5,912 nucleotides of DNA from Deltaproteobacteria bacterium (GCA_019310745.1 JAFDDS010000064.1:1-5912), one strand, 5' to 3'. Positions 1 through 5,588 are shown, counted from the stretch's first letter. The notes: generated by a model not told the origin, from the letters alone. Translations and numbers: made by a program.

Positions 1-9
1 ATATTCGCC

Positions 10-40
10 GGTTCAGCCTGATTAAGGCTGAACCTTTTTT
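10..40 (+). terminator. Rho-independent terminator of an off-window gene
   Basis: A perfect 10-bp stem, GGTTCAGCCT (10-19) with AGGCTGAACC (25-34), encloses a 5-base loop and is followed at once by six T residues (35-40). The T-run is on the plus-strand side only, so it should end a plus-strand transcript entering from the left. Its gene's stop codon is at or beyond the left edge and cannot be identified. Confidence 0.9.
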
Positions 41-89
41 ATGGCCTTTTTCGTCGAAATTATAACCTAATAGTAGAGAAATTTCCTTC

Positions 90-113
90 TTTAGACAGGA
101 TAGATAATTCTGT
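90..113. repeat. Partial copy of the GACAGGAT dispersed repeat
   Basis: The 13 bases TTTAGACAGGATA (90-102) recur in inverted orientation at 1821-1833, at the outer edge of the larger element at 1755-1836. Here the arm ACAGGAT (95-101) can pair with ATTCTGT (107-113), with one G-U pair, across a 5-base loop. This makes a small imperfect hairpin rather than the full three-unit arms. It looks like a degenerate or trimmed member of the same family. A 13-base match alone could be chance in this much DNA; the shared hairpin-forming character supports the relation modestly. Confidence 0.45.
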
Positions 114-123
114 CCTGGCCTCC

Positions 124-144
124 GGCTCGTAGAGCCTACGGCTC
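124..144. repeat. Three-part GGCTC / GAGCC / GGCTC hairpin element
   Basis: Three 5-base units alternate in orientation and are separated by three bases each: GGCTC (124-128), GAGCC (132-136), GGCTC (140-144), with spacers GTA and TAC. The middle unit can pair with either neighbour, giving two mutually exclusive hairpins. It starts 11 bases after the partial GACAGGAT repeat and is GC-rich in an AT-rich surrounding. No function is evident. Confidence 0.55.
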
Positions 145-364
145 AGAGAGTGCGATCTGTATAGAACTGTGTTATGTTGCGGGGATATTTCGGAAGGAGA
201 AACTAAAAAGATTATACCTTTTAAATCAGCCTATTCTGGTGTAACGTAATGAAATTAGTATATATAAGGTATTGGTTTTTTAAGAATTCAATATCAAACA
301 GCCAATTTTCAACGCCAAGCCTGGGACAGGGGTCTGGGCTGGACATAAATAAAAGTCTCGATTT

Positions 365-1408
365 TTAACTGAGAATGACAATATCATTTGTAAACTGATC
401 TGAATCTAACCTGAGATCTACACGAACCAGTTCTTTACCATCCCACTTCTTAGAGTTGTCTTCGTGCGGGAGTTTTTCGATGAGATAGGTGATTCCCCAC
501 TTATTTAAAAAGTACTCTGTATCCTTAGCTATCTGTTCCATCCTGAGACGGTATTTTCTGTGGTAGGAATCTTTTCTGTCCACCTTGGAGTAATCATGAT
601 TGTGGATAGCTTCAGAGTCCGGGCAATAATAAATTGTATACCCAGCTTTCCTTATGTTAAGGGATAGATCCTTATCCTCATTTGCAATGAATATCCCTTT
701 GCCATCTACCATATCATCAAATCCTCCAAACCCGAACAGCACGTTTCGTTTTGCTAACAGGACCGTCGTAGTATACCACGGCACCTCTCCCTCTCTCATG
801 ACAAGAGGATCATATCTGTGGAGATTTGCCATCTGACCAGATTTGGTGAGCCCGATCCCATATACTTTTCCCTCTTTTTCTAGCGTTATCGTGTGACATC
901 CACAGTAGTAGACATTATCCATTTCTGGTTTCAGAAGCTTTGCCCCAACCATTCCGATTCTTTCGTCCTTTTCTGCGGCCTCCTTTAAATGTTTCAGCCA
1001 CCCTGGTAGTACGAGCACATCATTGTCCATCAGGACGAGGTGTGTGCCCCTTGAAAAGTAAATGCCCTGATTTCGCTGACCTGTTGTACCAGTGCTCTGC
1101 TTGTTGTATATGACGTGGACATTCTTGTGCGTATCTTCCAGGGCCATGATTATCTTTCGTGTTTCTTTGCTTGAACCAACATCGCTTAGAATTATCTCAC
1201 ATGGCTCTGGCGTGTTTTGAAAGATTGATTCTACGCACTCTTTGGTAGTGTTTCCTCTTTCTGCGGAAATGATGACGACCGATGTCAGGTCACAGAAAGG
1301 GGAGTTGTGTTCTTTACCGTATTGATCTAAAGCTGCTGATCGGTCAAGGTTTAAGGATTTGCCGTATCGATCAAGAAGTTTATGTCTATTGGCTATGTCA
1401 TTAAGCAT
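365..1408 (-). CDS. Glycosyltransferase family 2 (GT-A fold) protein
   Basis: A 347-residue inverting glycosyltransferase that probably moves a sugar from a nucleotide-sugar donor to a surface glycan or lipid-linked acceptor in the cytoplasm; donor and acceptor cannot be read from sequence. The GT2 domain starts near residue 41 (TSVVIISAERGN). A strand with ILSDVGSS (73-80) follows, then GTTGQRNQGI (107-116), the metal/donor-binding acidic motif LMDND (126-130), the GWLKHL helix (136-141), and the acceptor-side NEDKDLSLNIRKAGY (243-257), whose E244/D245 pair is the likely catalytic base region. HNHD (269-272) is typical of the C-terminal part. There is no membrane segment. The first 40 residues are an extension with two LDxYGKxxN copies. 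The ATG start is supported by AGGGAGA 8 bases upstream. The gene stands alone, not in a polysaccharide cluster. Family assignment is firm; the sugar specificity is unknown. Confidence 0.88.
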   Translation of the reverse strand: MLNDIANRHKLLDRYGKSLNLDRSAALDQYGKEHNSPFCDLTSVVIISAERGNTTKECVESIFQNTPEPCEIILSDVGSSKETRKIIMALEDTHKNVHVIYNKQSTGTTGQRNQGIYFSRGTHLVLMDNDVLVLPGWLKHLKEAAEKDERIGMVGAKLLKPEMDNVYYCGCHTITLEKEGKVYGIGLTKSGQMANLHRYDPLVMREGEVPWYTTTVLLAKRNVLFGFGGFDDMVDGKGIFIANEDKDLSLNIRKAGYTIYYCPDSEAIHNHDYSKVDRKDSYHRKYRLRMEQIAKDTEYFLNKWGITYLIEKLPHEDNSKKWDGKELVRVDLRLDSDQFTNDIVILS

Positions 1409-1416
1409 CAGCAGTT

Positions 1417-1466
1417 TCTCCCTATAGGTTTATATAATATAAAAATCTTACCATTTACCCTGTCAG
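1417..1466 (-). promoter_or_regulatory. RBS and weak candidate promoter of the glycosyltransferase gene
   Basis: On the minus strand AGGGAGA (1417-1423) lies 8 bases before the ATG and is a convincing ribosome binding site. Further upstream CTGACA (1461-1466) and TATATT (1436-1441) resemble -35 and -10 boxes, but their 19-base spacing is long. The ribosome binding site is reliable; the promoter is a guess in AT-rich DNA. Confidence 0.4.
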
Positions 1467-1754
1467 AAAACAAGTCTCGTCTTTGAAGGGGCGGTGAAAG
1501 GATGAGGAAAATTTAGGTATAGTTTGATGAATTATTTAGATGTAGTAATAGGATTTGTGTCAAATAGTAATAGCGTACCTTATTGAGAGATGCACTGGAT
1601 CAAAAATTGGCTGACGTTTTAGTAAGAACGATATAAAGAAAAGTGGAAATATTACTTAATCTATGTTCAGAATTTCCAATAAAAAAAGGGCCTTGAGCTT
1701 AATGCATATATGCTATATATTAAAAAAATAGAACTTAGCCGCCTTCGGCGCAAC

Positions 1755-1836
1755 TTTTTTGACAGGATTACCACGATTAACAAGATTTTCTTATTTTCTT
1801 TATATCCTGAACATCCTGTGTATCCTGTCTAAAAAA
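1755..1836. repeat. 82-bp inverted-repeat element with 9-bp internal period
   Basis: The ends are TTTTTTGACAGGAT (1755-1768) and ATCCTGTCTAAAAAA (1822-1836), complementary except for one bulged base. The left arm carries CAGGAT (1763), CACGAT (1772) and CAAGAT (1781), exactly 9 bases apart. The right arm carries ATCCTG three times (1804, 1813, 1822), also 9 apart. The arms would fold into one long hairpin with single mismatches in the inner two units and a loop of about 17 bases. Repeats of this GACAGGATTAACAGGAT style are, from memory, scattered in many copies in several environmental bacterial genomes, so I read this as a dispersed non-autonomous repeat. No transposase and no clear target-site duplication are visible. 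Confidence 0.75.
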
Positions 1837-1877
1837 TGGGATTTCCTGCTATGAACATAGGGGCTTCGATTATCAGC

Positions 1878-1910
1878 TATAAACTCTTAAAGGGGGTTTA
1901 TACGGTAAAC
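1878..1910 (+). promoter_or_regulatory. Possible alternative-hairpin leader upstream of the ATPase gene
   Basis: TATAAAC (1878-1884) is complementary to GTTTATA (1896-1902). The stem can be extended inward by TCTT against GGGG through one C-G and three G-U pairs, leaving a 3-base loop. The GTTTA part (1896-1900) can instead pair with TAAAC (1906-1910). The two folds exclude each other. There is no T-run after either, so this is not a terminator. It lies about 90 bases before the ATPase start, and whether it is transcribed in that mRNA is unknown. Confidence 0.35.
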
Positions 1911-2000
1911 GGTTCATATTGGATTTTTGTGTTAAGATTTTATTTTATTAGTTTAGTCGGAGATTTTGAAAATTGATCTTTAAAAAGGTTAAAACGGCAC

Positions 2001-3629
2001 GTGTATACCGACTTTTATCACTTAAAAGAAAAACCCTTTGAACTGACTCCATCATCCCGGTTTCTCTACCTGGGCGAGAGTCATAAAAAGGCGCTTGATC
2101 ACTTAACTTACGGAGTTAGCGAGAGAAAAGGGCTTATCCTTTTAACAGGAGAGATCGGTACTGGCAAAACGACAATGGTTCATGCACTTCTCAACAATAT
2201 TGATAAAAATACCCAGTATATCCATCTTTCCAATCCTCTTCTATCAATGGGGGAGTTTATGGATTATCTGGCCTTTTCGGCATTTAAAAAGAAGGTTCAT
2301 TTCAAATCGAAGACAGACTTTCTTTTCGAGTTTGAGGAGTTTTTACGGCAATGCATGCAGCAACAAAAAAATTTCATTTTGATCATTGATGAGGCACAGA
2401 ATCTCTCTTTCAAGTTGCTTGAAGAGGTCAGACTTCTCTCCAATATGGATTTCGCTGATGAGAAATTGATCAATATCTTTTTAGTTGGTCAGCCCGAGCT
2501 TAATGAAAAATTGAGTGATCCAAGATGCAAGCCACTTCTCCAGCGTATCAGCAGTCGTTATCATATTCCTCCATTGGATTTGAATGGCACCATTGATTAT
2601 ATGGCTACTAGGTTACAAATAGCTGGGAGGGAAAATGGAATTGATATTTTTTCGAAAAGCGCTATCAAGGCCATTCATAACTATTCTAAAGGATATCCAC
2701 GGGTGATTAATGTCCTGGCAGATAATTCCCTTCTTCTGGGTTATTCAAAAGGAAAAAAGAAAATAATAACCACCATGATAAAGCAATGTTATGAGGATAT
2801 GAGCTTGGAGGGTTTCCGAAAGAGGTCAGAGCCATCTGATAGTAAAAAAATCCCGCAAGTGTATATTAGCCGTTACTGGAAATGGGCTGCGGCCCTATTT
2901 TGTATAATGGTTATTGTGGCTGCGGGCATGAGTCAGATGGGGCAAGGTATTTTAGGGAGGCTGTCTGGATTACTACCAGTTATCCGTCAGGTCCCTGTTG
3001 ATAGAGCCCCGATCGAGCAGGTGCAAGAAAAAAAAGGGATAAATCGAAAGATAATGGATCTATCCAGCAAGAATCGAGTAAAACAACAGCTCCCTTCGGA
3101 TGTTCACACAGAAGAAAAAGAAATTAAACCGGTCAATCTCATGCAATCGGAAGGCTCAAAAAAGAAGCGGGCTATTATCCGGGAGAGGGATGAAGATATT
3201 TTTAAATCTGTCATTGCTCAACCAGGAGATACGGTGATCCAGTTGGCAGCAAGTGTGTATAGTCGGGATGATGAAGAGGTACTAAACCTGATACAGAAAT
3301 ATAATCCTGAAATCAAAGATATAAACTGGATTGATGTGGGTCAGGAGATTATTTTTCCACCACTGTCTTTGTTAGATCAAGGCCTGACTTTTACTGTTCA
3401 TATTGCATCTTTTGGACCTTTTAAATATGCTCGAGATCTGTTCCAAGAGTTGCTGAAAGAGGGCCATGAGGTCTATATCATACCAGTATATAACACTCAG
3501 AAAGGAAAGTTTTTTAGGGTCACCCTGGGAAATTTTAAAAATCGTGAGGAAGCTGAAATTTTTGCGGTTACGATCCTGAAAAAGGGTATTTCTGATTATG
3601 CAGAGGCTATACGGGTGGAGATGAAATAA
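2001..3629 (+). CDS. ExeA/GspA-like AAA+ ATPase with LysM and SPOR domains
   Basis: A 542-residue inner-membrane ATPase of the ExeA/GspA type. In Aeromonas, ExeA works with ExeB to place the type II secretin in the peptidoglycan; related ATPases accompany polysaccharide export systems. The GTG start gives the family's usual N-terminus (MYTDFYHLKEKPFELTP), so it is preferred despite a weak Shine-Dalgarno (AAAAAGG, 12 bases upstream). Visible parts: Walker A GEIGTGKTT (50-58), Walker B FILIIDEAQ (125-133, D130/E131), sensor-1 region LVGQPEL (161-167), likely arginine fingers QRISSR (181-186), GYPRVIN (231-237). A single membrane segment (about 293-310) is followed by a charged linker (about 330-400), a LysM domain (about 404-455) and a SPOR domain (about 463-540). 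Both C-terminal domains should lie in the periplasm and bind glycan, in place of the PG_binding_1 domain of classical ExeA. No gspB or secretin gene is nearby, so the partner is unknown. Confidence 0.9.
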   Translation: MYTDFYHLKEKPFELTPSSRFLYLGESHKKALDHLTYGVSERKGLILLTGEIGTGKTTMVHALLNNIDKNTQYIHLSNPLLSMGEFMDYLAFSAFKKKVHFKSKTDFLFEFEEFLRQCMQQQKNFILIIDEAQNLSFKLLEEVRLLSNMDFADEKLINIFLVGQPELNEKLSDPRCKPLLQRISSRYHIPPLDLNGTIDYMATRLQIAGRENGIDIFSKSAIKAIHNYSKGYPRVINVLADNSLLLGYSKGKKKIITTMIKQCYEDMSLEGFRKRSEPSDSKKIPQVYISRYWKWAAALFCIMVIVAAGMSQMGQGILGRLSGLLPVIRQVPVDRAPIEQVQEKKGINRKIMDLSSKNRVKQQLPSDVHTEEKEIKPVNLMQSEGSKKKRAIIRERDEDIFKSVIAQPGDTVIQLAASVYSRDDEEVLNLIQKYNPEIKDINWIDVGQEIIFPPLSLLDQGLTFTVHIASFGPFKYARDLFQELLKEGHEVYIIPVYNTQKGKFFRVTLGNFKNREEAEIFAVTILKKGISDYAEAIRVEMK

Positions 3630-3772
3630 CCAAACATGAGAAGATATAAAATGCCAACTCCTGACCTATTTTATGGTTCATGCACATGTTGAAATAATGT
3701 AAAAAATACAATTAACATACAAATTATTACTTTATCCTTTTTTTATTCGTGATGATGGTCATTTCAGCTTTT
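3630..3772. other. Spacer after the ATPase gene, no terminator recognised
   Basis: AT-rich sequence downstream of the ATPase stop codon. A loose pairing of TTCA with TGAA around GCACATG is too weak and lacks a following T-run, so I do not call a terminator. Readthrough into the zinc-ribbon gene is possible, although that gene has its own promoter candidate. Confidence 0.4.
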
Positions 3773-3803
3773 TTGAAATTTTCTTATACTTTTATATAAA
3801 AGT
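3773..3803 (+). promoter_or_regulatory. Candidate sigma-70 promoter with overlapping 16-bp palindrome
   Basis: TTGAAA (3773-3778) and TATAAA (3795-3800) each match the sigma-70 consensus at five of six positions, with a 16-base spacer. The start point would be near 3807, leaving a leader of about 60 bases before the zinc-ribbon gene. The -10 box sits inside a perfect 16-bp palindrome ACTTTTATATAAAAGT (3788-3803), which could be an operator. Because it is nearly all A and T, a chance palindrome is not excluded. Confidence 0.5.
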
Positions 3804-3857
3804 TTTGTACAATGACAACATATTTTCAATTACCATGAAAGATTTTTTCCATATTCT

Positions 3858-3864
3858 GGGAGGT
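3858..3864 (+). promoter_or_regulatory. Strong ribosome binding site of the zinc-ribbon gene
   Basis: GGGAGGT lies 4 bases before the ATG at 3869 and fixes that start. The first codons directly give the zinc-ribbon cysteines, which agrees with this choice. Confidence 0.8.
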
Positions 3865-3868
3865 AGCA

Positions 3869-4471
3869 ATGAAATGCCCAAAATGTAGGTACATCAGCTT
3901 TGATTACAATGAGGTGTGCCCAAAATGTAACAAGGATCTTGCCTCTGAACGGAAGAAAATAAATCTTCCTGACTACAAACCCAATCCACCATTTTTCCTG
4001 GGTAGCCTGACAGGTGATCTCGGTGACAGCGGATTTGGGATTAAGGTTGGGGCTATAACCGGTAAGGAAGACGTTGAGATGAAAGATCTGGAAATGCATC
4101 TTGACATTGAGACATCACAGGAAGGAACAGAGAAGCCTCAACCAAGGGAAGCTCCTGAGCTTGATTCCCAAGAAAGCGTAACAGACATTGGCCTTGAAGA
4201 GCCGTCGGGATTGCAATTTGAACTGGAAGATAAAGAAACGTTAATGAAGCAGGAAGAGGAACCTGATGAAGGAGATATTTCACTGGATTTGGGTGATCTA
4301 TCATTAGATGAGGAAACCTCTCCAGCTAAAGCTGCACAGAAGGAGACTCCGTATAGCACATCTGAATTGGTTACCTCAGAGATTGATAAGAAAAAGTTAG
4401 GTGTTACTAAAAACCCGGAGGATTCTGAGTTAGAGTTGGATCTGGAAGAATTTGAAGATGAATCTTCATAA
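3869..4471 (+). CDS. Zinc-ribbon protein with long acidic tail
   Basis: A 200-residue soluble protein of unknown function. The N-terminus is a compact zinc ribbon, CxxC-x10-CxxC, with Cys3, Cys6, Cys17 and Cys20 as likely zinc ligands. A basic strip (SERKK, 26-30) and the segment INLPDYKPNPPFFLGSLTG (31-49) follow. From about residue 66 the chain is acidic, low in complexity and probably disordered. It carries repeated alternating hydrophobic/acidic stretches: LEMHLDIE (74-81), LQFELEDKE (115-123), ISLDLGDLSLDEE (137-149) and LELDLEEFEDE (188-198). There is no signal peptide or membrane segment, so it should be cytoplasmic. Similar N-termini (MKCPKC-YxSFDY) occur, as I recall, in uncharacterised proteins of delta-proteobacterial type. 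It has its own promoter candidate and a strong ribosome binding site, and ends 6 bases from the convergent FHA-GAF gene. An adaptor or partner-binding role is inference. Coding status is secure; function is not. Confidence 0.82.
   Translation: MKCPKCRYISFDYNEVCPKCNKDLASERKKINLPDYKPNPPFFLGSLTGDLGDSGFGIKVGAITGKEDVEMKDLEMHLDIETSQEGTEKPQPREAPELDSQESVTDIGLEEPSGLQFELEDKETLMKQEEEPDEGDISLDLGDLSLDEETSPAKAAQKETPYSTSELVTSEIDKKKLGVTKNPEDSELELDLEEFEDESS
4453..4468. other. Small hairpin at the junction of two convergent genes
   Basis: TGAAGA (4453-4458) pairs with TCTTCA (4463-4468) around TGAA, overlapping the last codons of the zinc-ribbon gene. It lies just downstream of the FHA-GAF stop codon on the other strand. 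Neither side has a proper T-run, so it is at best a weak bidirectional transcription stop. The complementarity may simply come from Glu/Asp and Ser codons. Confidence 0.25.
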
Positions 4472-4477
4472 GAGGGT

Positions 4478-5395
4478 TTAGCCTGAATTGGGTCGCAATA
4501 TTTTTAACTTATCGGCAAGCTGGGTGTTTTCTATGGCAATGGCTAAGGAGCCACTCAAAGTGTTGAATAACAAAAGGTCTTCCTTTCGGAATCCATATGG
4601 CACCCGAAACGAATCCACGTAGATAGCGCCACTAATTTTTGAATTACTTATAATTGGAACACAGAGGACGGATCTAATTTTTGCGGTACCCATATCTTCT
4701 AAAAGAACGCTTGGCGGTTCATACGCTGTATCTGACATTCTGATTGCTTTTCCATCCTTACATACCTTGTCTACTACAGGTTGGCTGTAATAGGTGGCCT
4801 TAGTGACTTGATCTTGCCTTGACCTGCCATTCACCTGAGTTATTTCCCCTTTTTCATCATCGTAAAGCAGAATAGCTGCTCTGTCAATTCTTGGGAGAGT
4901 CTCAAAGAGATACTCCAGAATCTTTTCAAAAATCTCATTGATCTTTAAGGACTGCCTTAAAAGTTCTGAGGTCTTGTATATCAAGGCTAAGTTTTTGGGT
5001 GACCGTGAGCGCCTATCTTTCTCTGAGTTGTCCTTTTCATTGTGGTTTCCATTGGCCGAAGTGGGCAAAAGATCCTTTTTTTCCAAGGCGCTGTGTGAGA
5101 AAATTTCACCGAGACGTATCACAGTATTTCCTATAGAAATACTATCCCCTTCGTCTACCTCAAAGCCTTCACCTGGTTCGATTGGCTCACCATTAATCAT
5201 GGTACCGTTAGTGCTTTTTAAGTCCTCGACGAGGAATTTTTTTCCTATTTTGAATATCTTTATCTGCTTTCTGGAAATTGTTGAATCCTTAATTTGAATG
5301 TCATTTCTTGAGGATCTGCCAATAAATACAGTCTCGCCCTCAAGATCAAAGATTTTGCCTTTTAGCGGCCCTTTTATAATGTGAAGTTTTGCCAT
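4478..5395 (-). CDS. FHA and GAF domain signalling protein
   Basis: A 305-residue cytoplasmic signalling protein. The FHA domain (about 3-98) should bind phosphothreonine peptides: it shows IGRSSRNDI (25-33), SRKQ (41-44) and LKSTNGTMING (59-69), with phosphate contacts expected from R27 and S41. The usual histidine of the SxxH motif is Gln44 here. A charged, hydrophilic linker (about 100-135) leads to a GAF domain (about 149-295) that ends in RKEDLLLFNTLSGSLAIAIENTQL, a typical GAF terminus; its ligand is unknown. There is no kinase, GGDEF, phosphatase or DNA-binding output domain, so it probably acts by protein contact. The ATG start has AGGGAAA 7 bases upstream and a strong promoter. It is tail-to-tail with the zinc-ribbon gene, and nnrD lies upstream on the same strand. 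Domain calls are firm; the signal and partner are unknown. Confidence 0.9.
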   Translation of the reverse strand: MAKLHIIKGPLKGKIFDLEGETVFIGRSSRNDIQIKDSTISRKQIKIFKIGKKFLVEDLKSTNGTMINGEPIEPGEGFEVDEGDSISIGNTVIRLGEIFSHSALEKKDLLPTSANGNHNEKDNSEKDRRSRSPKNLALIYKTSELLRQSLKINEIFEKILEYLFETLPRIDRAAILLYDDEKGEITQVNGRSRQDQVTKATYYSQPVVDKVCKDGKAIRMSDTAYEPPSVLLEDMGTAKIRSVLCVPIISNSKISGAIYVDSFRVPYGFRKEDLLLFNTLSGSLAIAIENTQLADKLKILRPNSG

Positions 5396-5402
5396 AACAT
5401 GC

Positions 5403-5409
5403 TTTCCCT
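5403..5409 (-). promoter_or_regulatory. Ribosome binding site of the FHA-GAF gene
   Basis: AGGGAAA on the minus strand lies 7 bases before the ATG. It sits four bases downstream of the leader hairpin's 3' arm, so that hairpin could influence access to it. Confidence 0.65.
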
Positions 5410-5413
5410 GCTA

Positions 5414-5446
5414 CACATAATGGGTTTAACAATTTATTATTATGTG
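5414..5446 (-). promoter_or_regulatory. 5' leader stem-loop of the FHA-GAF mRNA
   Basis: CACATAAT (5446-5439 on the minus strand) is perfectly complementary to ATTATGTG (5421-5414), giving an 8-bp stem around 17 bases. The predicted transcription start (near 5445) coincides with the first base or two of the stem, so the mRNA would begin with this hairpin. It could stabilise the 5' end, or as DNA serve as an operator at the start site. Confidence 0.45.
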
Positions 5447-5451
5447 AAGTT

Positions 5452-5480
5452 AGTATAAGAGAAAGGTAATTGGGTGTCAA
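5452..5480 (-). promoter_or_regulatory. Sigma-70 promoter of the FHA-GAF gene
   Basis: On the minus strand a perfect -35 TTGACA (5475-5480) and a -10 TATACT (5452-5457, five of six consensus bases) are separated by exactly 17 bases. The expected start near 5445 gives a leader of about 50 bases. This is the best promoter match in the window and points to independent expression of the FHA-GAF gene, apart from nnrD. Confidence 0.75.
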
Positions 5481-5588
5481 TGGAAAAGGCACTATAGAGC
5501 TGTTGGATATGATGATGCCATTTGAAGCTTTTCAGTTGGAAGACTGTCCTTGATTTCTGGTCGTAGTTCAATGCTTCCATATCTTTTA

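Larger units (their letters stand above)
41..364. other. Gene-free stretch between terminator and glycosyltransferase
   Basis: No convincing coding sequence is present. The stretch holds a partial GACAGGAT repeat (90-113) and a three-part GGCTC/GAGCC structure (124-144), described separately. A good Shine-Dalgarno-like AAGGAGA (194-200) has no ATG, GTG or TTG at a usable distance. A 39-codon ATG frame (249-368) lacks a ribosome binding site and overlaps the end of the glycosyltransferase. The glycosyltransferase transcript would end in this region, but I see no clear minus-strand terminator. Confidence 0.6.
1409..2000. other. Divergent intergenic region, glycosyltransferase to ATPase
   Basis: 592 bases without a supportable gene separate two divergent genes. 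Contents seen: the glycosyltransferase ribosome binding site and weak promoter near the left end; a 10-bp palindrome GCATATATGC (1704-1713) in an AT-rich patch; a short CGCC-TTC-GGCG hairpin (1740-1750) next to the 82-bp inverted repeat (1755-1836); and a leader hairpin pair (1878-1910). Reading frames are short, AT-rich and lack ribosome binding sites. No convincing sigma-70 promoter for the ATPase gene was found; any match I could make scores poorly. Confidence 0.55.

Noticed and set aside
194..200. AAGGAGA, a good Shine-Dalgarno sequence
   Set aside because: No ATG, GTG or TTG follows at a workable distance, so no gene can be attached to it.
249..368. 39-codon plus-strand ATG reading frame
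   Set aside because: No ribosome binding site, no recognisable protein features, and it overlaps the 3' end of the glycosyltransferase gene.
353..1479. Direct 8-mer AAGTCTCG at 353-360 and 1472-1479 on either side of the glycosyltransferase
   Set aside because: Too short to be meaningful; many 8-mers repeat in a window of this length.
299..1613. Inverted 11-mer CAGCCAATTTT (299-309 and 1603-1613) flanking the glycosyltransferase, as possible mobile-element ends
   Set aside because: Several 11-base inverted matches are expected by chance in about 5.9 kb of AT-rich DNA. There is no transposase and no target-site duplication.
1998..2003. CACGTG palindrome overlapping the GTG start of the ATPase gene
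   Set aside because: A 6-base palindrome is expected by chance, and no second copy or spacing pattern supports a binding site.
3660..3720. Possible terminator after the ATPase gene
   Set aside because: Only 4-5 bp interrupted stems and no T-run follow.
3830..4359. Minus-strand reading frames opposite the zinc-ribbon gene
   Set aside because: They are antisense shadows of a gene with a strong ribosome binding site and zinc-ribbon cysteines; their translations show no family features.
5537..5579. TGGAAG / CTTCCA inverted repeat downstream of nnrD as a terminator
   Set aside because: A 6-bp stem with a loop of about 30 bases and no T-run is not a credible terminator.
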